Program-made: the position numbers and the translations under genes | Origin: Mesorhizobium sp. | GTDB taxonomy: Bacteria; Pseudomonadota; Alphaproteobacteria; Rhizobiales; Rhizobiaceae | Length of the DNA stretch: 5,003 nucleotides | Assembly: GCA_030698645.1 (NCBI GenBank) | Contig: JAUYMV010000167.1 | Span: 1-5,003 of the forward strand | Direction: 5' to 3' | Shown: positions 1 through 5,003 of the stretch, piece after piece | Layout: every line of letters starts with the position of its first letter | Numbering within the stretch: position 1 is the first letter of the stretch | The notes under the pieces: model-generated | Told to the model about the DNA's origin: nothing | What the model saw: the letters and a program-made list of their open reading frames with translations, nothing else | Databases searched by the model: none

Positions 1-408
1 CCGAGGTGCCGACAAACTATTCCCCTGCTACGGTGGGGTGATCGCGCCCTTAGAAATGGACCGACGATCGGCAACCAGGCCCCGATCCGCCGGATCCCCG
101 ATCGTGGCTGCGTCGCTCCGAGTGAGGATGACGCCAGCGACATCCCACGGTCTTCGTTCCCCATCGGGTGCAACAATCCGAGCATTGATTCGGTTAGCTG
201 AATCTCATTGATGGCGCCAGCCCTCCAGAAATCGACGCAGCCATATTGAAGCTGCTCAGGACGTTGCATCAAGGCGGCGCGCCGCACCGATTCAGCGGAG
301 ATGAGGCGAACGGAGCGTGATCTGGCTGGATGATACTTGTTGATTTCATTGAAGTTGCAGGGAGACGCCCTCGTTCCGGATGACGGGACAACAGGTTCAA
401 CAATAGCC
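1..408. other. Gene-free region downstream of the alpha-glucosidase
   Basis: No reading frame here resembles a protein. Frames entering it from the gene are out-of-frame shadows, and short plus-strand peptides (for example from ATG at 332) end within about 20 codons. By eye, the base composition at about 145-260 and 325-405 is less GC-rich than in the genes, as expected of intergenic DNA. A small hairpin is possible at 187-204 (GATTC and GAATC arms, extended by a G-U and a G-C pair in plus-strand RNA), and another at 84-96 (GATCC/GGATC, 3-nt loop). Neither is followed by a T-run. I see no clear intrinsic terminator after the alpha-glucosidase stop (411-409), so termination may be Rho-dependent or use an unrecognised signal. 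No tRNA, promoter or attachment site could be supported. Confidence 0.7.
91..133. repeat. Possible degenerate rhizobial intergenic repeat
   Basis: The stretch opens with CGGATCCCCGATC and closes with GAGGATGACG. From memory, intergenic elements beginning GGATCCCCGATC and ending GGGGATGACG or GAGGATGACG recur in Mesorhizobium and related genomes. This copy has only poor internal complementarity (ATCC at 94-97 with GGAT at 126-129), so it would be a decayed copy. The assignment rests on recollection and is tentative. Confidence 0.35.
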
Positions 409-2034
409 TCACCCCGCCAGCGCAAACGCGGCCCCCAGCGCCTCCAGCCGAAACGTGGAATCGATCAGTTTCGGTCGGAACCCCGGCGCCTCGACGATCT
501 GCATCCGTCCGAGTTCCTTGGGCACCGTCCATGCGGCCGGCTTGCGGCCGAAATTGAACACGCAGAGCAGCCGCTCATTGCCCGCCTCGCGGATGAAGGC
601 GAGGATGTCGCCCTCTTCCGCGACGAACCGAAAGCTGCCCTTCACCAGCGCCGACTGGCCGCGCCGGAAGGCGAGCGCCGCGCGGTAGTGATTGAGCACA
701 GAAGCAGGATCGGCCTCCTGCACGTCGACCGACCGCGCGCGGTGGTCCTCCGGCACCGGCAGCCAGGGTTTTCCCGTCGAAAAGCCGGCATGCGGCGCGT
801 CGCGCTCCCACACCATCGGCGTGCGGCAGCCGTCGCGGCCTTTGAACCCCGGCCAGAAGCGGATGCCGTAGGGATCGCGCAGATCCTCGAAGGCGAGGTC
901 TGCTTCGCCGAGGCCCAACTCCTCGCCCTGGTAGAGGCAGATCGAGCCGCGCAGCGAGGAGAGCAGCGTGATGGCGAATTTCGCGACGCGGTCGACATCG
1001 TCGCCGGGCTGCGCGAAGCGCGAGACGTGGCGCATGACGTCGTGGTTGGAGAACGCCCAGCAGATCCAGCCGTCGGCGACGGCATCCTCGAAGGCGTGCA
1101 CGCAGGCGCGAATATGCGCGGCCGACAGCGCATGGCTGAGCAGGTCGAAGGTGTAGCACATCTGCAGCTTGTCGCCGCCCTCGGTATAGGCGGCCACCGT
1201 CCGCAGCGACCGCTCGCCGTCGCCGACCTCGCCGACGGCGGCGCGGTCCTCGTATTCGTCGAGCAGCGCGCGGAATTCCTTCAGGAAGCCGATGTTCTCG
1301 GGCTGCGTCTTGTCGTGCACATGGTCCTGGTAGCCGTAGGGGTTGGTGTCGGGGATATCGTTGGTCTTGCCGCGCGGAAAGGGCGGATTGTCGCGCAGTT
1401 TCGCATCGTGGAAGTAGAAGTTCACGGTGTCGAGCCGAAACCCGTCGACATGGCGGTCGAGCCAGAAGCGCACCGTGTCGAGAACGGCGGCGCGCACCTC
1501 CGGATTGTGGAAGTTCAGGTCCGGCTGCGAGGCGAGGAAATTGTGCAGGTAGTACTGCTTGCGGCCGGAATCCCATTCCCAGGCCGGGCCGCCGAAGATC
1601 GCCAGCCAGTTGTTCGGCGCGTTGCCGTCTGGCTTGGCGTCGGCCCAGACGAACCAGTCCGCCTTGGCGTTGGTGCGGTCCGCGCGGCTCTGGCGGAACC
1701 AAGCGTGCTGGTCGGAGGTGTGCGAGATCACCTGGTCGATGATCACCTTGATGCCGCGCGCATGCGCCGCCTCGATGAAGCGGTCGAAATCCTCGATCGT
1801 GCCGAACATCGGATCGACGTCGCAATAATCCGACACGTCATAGCCCATGTCTGCCATCGGCGAGCGGAAGAAGGGCGACAGCCAGATCGCGTCGACGCCG
1901 AGCGAGGCGACATGGTCGAGCCGCTCCGTCGCGCCCTTGAGATCGCCGATGCCGTCGCCATTGGTGTCCTGAAACGAGCGCGGGTAGATCTGGTAGATCA
2001 CCGCGCCGCGCCACCAGTCGCTTGTCTTGGCCAA
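409..2034 (-). CDS. Alpha-glucosidase, GH13 family (probable alpha-1,4 specific maltase, AglA-like)
   Basis: A 541-residue enzyme with no signal peptide, so probably cytoplasmic, releasing glucose from maltose and short malto-oligosaccharides. The N-terminal WWRGAVIYQIYPRSF (7-21) and the metal-binding loop DTNGDGIGD (23-31) are typical of oligo-1,6-glucosidase/alpha-glucosidase relatives. The GH13 regions are DQVISH (100-105), GFRLDTVNF (198-206) with nucleophile Asp202, GEV (268-270) with acid/base Glu269, and SNHD (329-332) with Asp332. QPDLNFHNPEV (170-180) is another family hallmark. The protein resembles the GH13_23 group containing Halomonas HaG and rhizobial AglA. Thr203 directly after the nucleophile favours alpha-1,4 over alpha-1,6 specificity, because isomaltases usually have Val there. 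The predicted start is TTG with a GGGGGA site 7 nt upstream. The gene is 38 bp after glgX, so it is probably cotranscribed. Trehalose or sucrose activity is less likely but not excluded. The symbol is left empty because no alpha-glucoside transporter genes adjoin it here. Confidence 0.93.
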   Translation of the reverse strand: MAKTSDWWRGAVIYQIYPRSFQDTNGDGIGDLKGATERLDHVASLGVDAIWLSPFFRSPMADMGYDVSDYCDVDPMFGTIEDFDRFIEAAHARGIKVIIDQVISHTSDQHAWFRQSRADRTNAKADWFVWADAKPDGNAPNNWLAIFGGPAWEWDSGRKQYYLHNFLASQPDLNFHNPEVRAAVLDTVRFWLDRHVDGFRLDTVNFYFHDAKLRDNPPFPRGKTNDIPDTNPYGYQDHVHDKTQPENIGFLKEFRALLDEYEDRAAVGEVGDGERSLRTVAAYTEGGDKLQMCYTFDLLSHALSAAHIRACVHAFEDAVADGWICWAFSNHDVMRHVSRFAQPGDDVDRVAKFAITLLSSLRGSICLYQGEELGLGEADLAFEDLRDPYGIRFWPGFKGRDGCRTPMVWERDAPHAGFSTGKPWLPVPEDHRARSVDVQEADPASVLNHYRAALAFRRGQSALVKGSFRFVAEEGDILAFIREAGNERLLCVFNFGRKPAAWTVPKELGRMQIVEAPGFRPKLIDSTFRLEALGAAFALAG

Positions 2035-2041
2035 ATTCCCG

Positions 2042-2047
2042 TCCCCC
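2042..2047 (-). promoter_or_regulatory. Ribosome binding site supporting a TTG start
   Basis: In the minus strand the sequence GGGGGA lies 7 nt before the TTG at 2034-2032, a good Shine-Dalgarno distance. Reading upstream in frame, there is no ATG or GTG before an in-frame TGA at 2088-2086; only a CTG at 2076-2074 is available. This supports TTG as the start codon of the alpha-glucosidase. Confidence 0.6.
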
Positions 2048-2072
2048 GTTCGTTGGTCGTCGCGCCGCCCGT

Positions 2073-4064
2073 TCAGGCCGGCTGTTCAGCAAGGAATACG
2101 ACCGAGCGGCCGGGCACCTGCAGTGCGCCTTCGCCGCCCCGCAATTCTTGTCCGGGCCGGGCCGGCGATACGACCCGCCACCCATGGCCCGGCCGCGCCC
2201 GCGGGTGGAAGGCGACGGCGCGCCGGTCGCCGTTGACCAGCACGGCGATGCGCCGGGCGTGGTTCTGGCCGTCGATCACCATGGCAAGGCGGCGGTTCCG
2301 CGGATCGTTCCAGCGCGCCTCGTCAAGCGGCGTCCAGTCCGTCGAGAGCCAGTCCGCCGTCGGCCGGGCGGCATCGCCCTCGCCTGCGCCCACCAGGAAC
2401 TCCGTCGCATGCAGGGCCGGAAAGCCAAGGCGGACGGCCGACAGCGCCGCCGTATAGGTTTCCAGTTCCATGTCGCGCTCCGCCCAGTCGAGCCAGGCGA
2501 TGGCGTTGTCCTGGGCGTAGGCGTTGTTGTTGCCCTTCTGCGAGCGGCCGAACTCGTCGCCGGCGGCGAGGAGGATCGTGCCGCGTGAGGCGAAGAGCGT
2601 CGCCAGCAGCGCCATCGCGTCGCGCCGCCGTGCGTTCCGGATGTCTTCGTCGTCCGTCTCGCCCTCGACGCCGTTGTTCCACGACAGGTTCTCGTCGTGG
2701 CCGTCGCGATTGTGCTCGCCGTTGGCGTGATTGTGCTTGTGCCCGTAGGCCGTGATGTCGGCAAGCGTCATGCCGTCATGCGCGGCGATGAAGTTTATCG
2801 TGCGCGTGCGCAGCGACCCGTCGCGGCCGAAGATGTCCGACGAGCCGGCGAGCCGCGTCGCAAGCGCCCCCACCGTGCCTGGGTCGCCGCGCCAGAAGCG
2901 GCGAAAATCGTCGCGCGCGGCGTCGTTCCATTCGAGGAATGTCTTCGGAAACCTGCCAAGCTGATAGCCACCCGGCCCGATATCCCAGGGCTCGGCGATC
3001 ATAACGCGGTCGGCCAGCACCGGGTCGGCGGCAATCGCGCGCAGCGTTTCGGCTTGCGGGTCGAAGCCGTCGCCGGTGCGGCCGAGAATCGGCGCCAGGT
3101 CGAAGCGGAACCCGTCGACGCCGGCGTTGAGCACGAAATGCCGGAGCGAGGCGAGGATGAGTTCGCGGACGCGCGGATGATCGCAGGCGACCGTGTTGCC
3201 GCAGCCGGTGTCGTTGACCAGCAGGCCGGGATCGCCCGGCGCGTGGCGGTAATAGGCGTGATTGTCGAGGCCGCGCAGCGACAGCGTCGGCCCGAGCGCG
3301 TCGCTCTCGCCGGTGTGGTTGAAGACCAGATCGAGGATCGTGCCGATGCCCGCCGCCCGCAGCGCCGCCAACGTGTCGCGCAGCTCGGCGATGCCGCCCG
3401 GCGCGAGCCGCGGGTCGAGCGCCATGAAGGAGACCGGGTTGTAGCCCCAGGCGTTTCGCAACCCGAGGGGCGGTAGGTGCCGCTCGTCGATCCAGGCCGT
3501 GACCGGCATCAGTTCGACGGCGGAAACGCCAAGCTTAGTCAGGTGCGCGATGACCGCCGGATGCGCCAGCGCGGCGACGGTGCCACGCTGGCGCTCCGGC
3601 ACGTCCGGATGCAGCTTGGTGAAGGCGCGCACCGATACTTCGTAGATCAGCCCGCCCGGTCGGAAGAGCGGCGGCGCCGCGTCGACCCTCGGCGGCAAGG
3701 CGACCGCCACCGCCTTCGGCATCAGCGGCGCGGTGTCACCGCCTTCGCCGCGCCGGGCCGCCAGCCGCGCGTCATAGACAAAGGCGCGGTCGATCTCGAT
3801 GGCGTAGGGGTCGATCAGCAGCTTGTCCGGATCGAACCATTTTCCGCGCGCCGGGTCGTAGTCGCCATCGGCGCGAAAGCCGTATCGCGCGCCGGCGGCG
3901 AGACCCGGAACGGATGCCTCGAACACCCCGTCCCCCCCGCGCGCCATCTCCGGCCGCGCCGACTCGACGTCGCCCTCGAACAGCGACACCCACATGCGCG
4001 AGGCCGTGCCCGACCAGGCGGAGAAGTGGATGCCGGAGGAGGTGACGGTCGCGCCAAGATTCAT
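2073..4064 (-). CDS. glgX: Glycogen debranching enzyme GlgX (GH13 isoamylase-type)
   Basis: A 663-residue cytoplasmic enzyme that hydrolyses alpha-1,6 branch points of phosphorylase-trimmed glycogen; the length is close to E. coli GlgX (about 657). An N-terminal CBM48/early-set domain spans about 1-110, with GATVTSSGIHFSAWS near the start and RYGFRADGDYDP at 60-71. The GH13 barrel follows, with all four conserved regions: DLVFNH (245-250); GFRFD (318-322), with nucleophile Asp322; IAEPW (356-360), with acid/base Glu358; and AAHDG (427-431), with Asp430. The segment GDEFGRSQKGNNNAYAQDN (502-520) is characteristic of GlgX/TreX-type debranching enzymes. A beta-sandwich tail ends at 663. The ATG at 4064-4062 fits the usual family start and there is no in-frame upstream ATG or GTG nearby, but no good Shine-Dalgarno precedes it. 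The gene lies 88 bp after pgm and 38 bp before the alpha-glucosidase, all on one strand. The catalytic triad is complete, so the protein should be active. Confidence 0.96.
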   Translation of the reverse strand: MNLGATVTSSGIHFSAWSGTASRMWVSLFEGDVESARPEMARGGDGVFEASVPGLAAGARYGFRADGDYDPARGKWFDPDKLLIDPYAIEIDRAFVYDARLAARRGEGGDTAPLMPKAVAVALPPRVDAAPPLFRPGGLIYEVSVRAFTKLHPDVPERQRGTVAALAHPAVIAHLTKLGVSAVELMPVTAWIDERHLPPLGLRNAWGYNPVSFMALDPRLAPGGIAELRDTLAALRAAGIGTILDLVFNHTGESDALGPTLSLRGLDNHAYYRHAPGDPGLLVNDTGCGNTVACDHPRVRELILASLRHFVLNAGVDGFRFDLAPILGRTGDGFDPQAETLRAIAADPVLADRVMIAEPWDIGPGGYQLGRFPKTFLEWNDAARDDFRRFWRGDPGTVGALATRLAGSSDIFGRDGSLRTRTINFIAAHDGMTLADITAYGHKHNHANGEHNRDGHDENLSWNNGVEGETDDEDIRNARRRDAMALLATLFASRGTILLAAGDEFGRSQKGNNNAYAQDNAIAWLDWAERDMELETYTAALSAVRLGFPALHATEFLVGAGEGDAARPTADWLSTDWTPLDEARWNDPRNRRLAMVIDGQNHARRIAVLVNGDRRAVAFHPRARPGHGWRVVSPARPGQELRGGEGALQVPGRSVVFLAEQPA

Positions 4065-4069
4065 GCGAC

Positions 4070-4116
4070 GCCGGCCGACGAGACTGATCTCCCCCCTCGT
4101 GGGGGAGATGGCCGGC
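4070..4116 (-). promoter_or_regulatory. Possible structured 5' leader of glgX
   Basis: Plus-strand 4070-4076 (GCCGGCC) and 4110-4116 (GGCCGGC) are perfect 7-bp complements. They enclose the 9-bp hairpin at 4087-4109. In the minus-strand transcript this would fold the region ending only five nucleotides before the glgX ATG (4064-4062) into a GC-rich stem. No AGGAG-like ribosome binding site is visible there. This pairing also competes with the small TGGCC/GGCCA hairpin. A role in limiting glgX translation is inferred only from geometry; GC-rich DNA gives such pairings by chance fairly often. Confidence 0.35.
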
Positions 4117-4130
4117 AGGCCAGAGGGGGG
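4087..4130 (-). repeat. Palindromic intergenic repeat between pgm and glgX
   Basis: The pgm-glgX spacer carries a dense inverted-repeat element. Plus-strand 4087-4095 (ATCTCCCCC) is perfectly complementary to 4101-4109 (GGGGGAGAT), with a 5-nt loop. A second hairpin has arms TGGCC (4109-4113) and GGCCA (4118-4122), with loop GGCA. In addition, CCCCCCTC (4091-4098) can pair perfectly with GAGGGGGG (4123-4130), which excludes the first hairpin. From memory, near-identical CCCCC...TGGCCTGCCGGCCATCTCCCCC-type elements are scattered between genes in Mesorhizobium and related rhizobia; this family assignment is recollection, not a search. Neither strand shows a T-run after the hairpin, so it is unlikely to be an intrinsic terminator. 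It could stabilise or process the mRNA, or simply be a dispersed selfish repeat. Confidence 0.75.
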
Positions 4131-4152
4131 CGCGAAGGCAAATCCGAACGCC

Positions 4153-5003
<851 letters not shown>

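Noticed and set aside
22..37. CCCC...GGGG inverted repeat near the left edge as a terminator or operator
   Set aside because: It has only four paired bases, a long loop and no T-run, which is expected by chance in GC-rich DNA.
269..532. Minus-strand 87-codon frame running past the alpha-glucosidase stop, as a sign of a frameshifted longer C-terminus
   Set aside because: The in-frame protein already has a normal length (541 residues) and a complete C-terminal domain; the shifted frame shows no family similarity.
575..1825. Minus-strand 416-codon frame inside the alpha-glucosidase
   Set aside because: It is an out-of-frame reading of the same GC-rich DNA, with an Arg/Ala-rich product and no domain. 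The overlapping in-frame gene has all catalytic residues.
337..2457. Very long plus-strand open frame (706 codons) opposite the alpha-glucosidase and the 3' end of glgX
   Set aside because: Opposite the alpha-glucosidase its codons are the exact reverse complements of the sense codons, so stops would need sense TTA, CTA or TCA, which are rare in GC-rich genes. The product is Arg/Ala/Val-rich with no recognisable motif, and the minus-strand frame has full GH13 motifs.
4087..4109. Rho-independent terminator after pgm
   Set aside because: The hairpin is strong, but no T-run follows on either strand and the downstream gene belongs to the same pathway.

Overview
The window looks like a chromosomal piece of a GC-rich alphaproteobacterium, most likely a Hyphomicrobiales (Rhizobiales) member close to Mesorhizobium and other Phyllobacteriaceae. 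This placement is an inference. It rests on the protein flavour, on the glycogen-cluster order pgm-glgX, and on an intergenic palindromic element (4087-4130) of a kind I recall as common in rhizobial genomes. No mobile element, CRISPR array, tRNA or rRNA was seen.

All recognisable genes lie on the minus strand and read from right to left. At the right edge is the C-terminal half of phosphoglucomutase (pgm, 4153 to beyond 5003). An 88-bp spacer containing a strongly foldable repeat follows. Next comes a complete glycogen debranching enzyme (glgX, 2073-4064). After a 38-bp spacer comes a complete GH13 alpha-glucosidase (409-2034) that appears to start at TTG behind a purine-rich ribosome binding site. 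The left 408 bases hold no convincing gene, only a possible degenerate repeat and weak small palindromes.

The three enzymes form a plausible carbon-storage unit. GlgX removes alpha-1,6 branches from phosphorylase-trimmed glycogen. The alpha-glucosidase could break the released short malto-oligosaccharides down to glucose. Phosphoglucomutase interconverts glucose-1-phosphate and glucose-6-phosphate, linking synthesis and breakdown to central metabolism. The spacing and shared direction suggest one transcript, probably continuing from further glg genes to the right of the window.

This is mainly ordinary metabolism, and I found no convincing undescribed system. The points most worth a second look are the folding leader in front of glgX, with mutually exclusive pairings and no clear Shine-Dalgarno, and the alpha-glucosidase placed at the end of the glycogen cluster.
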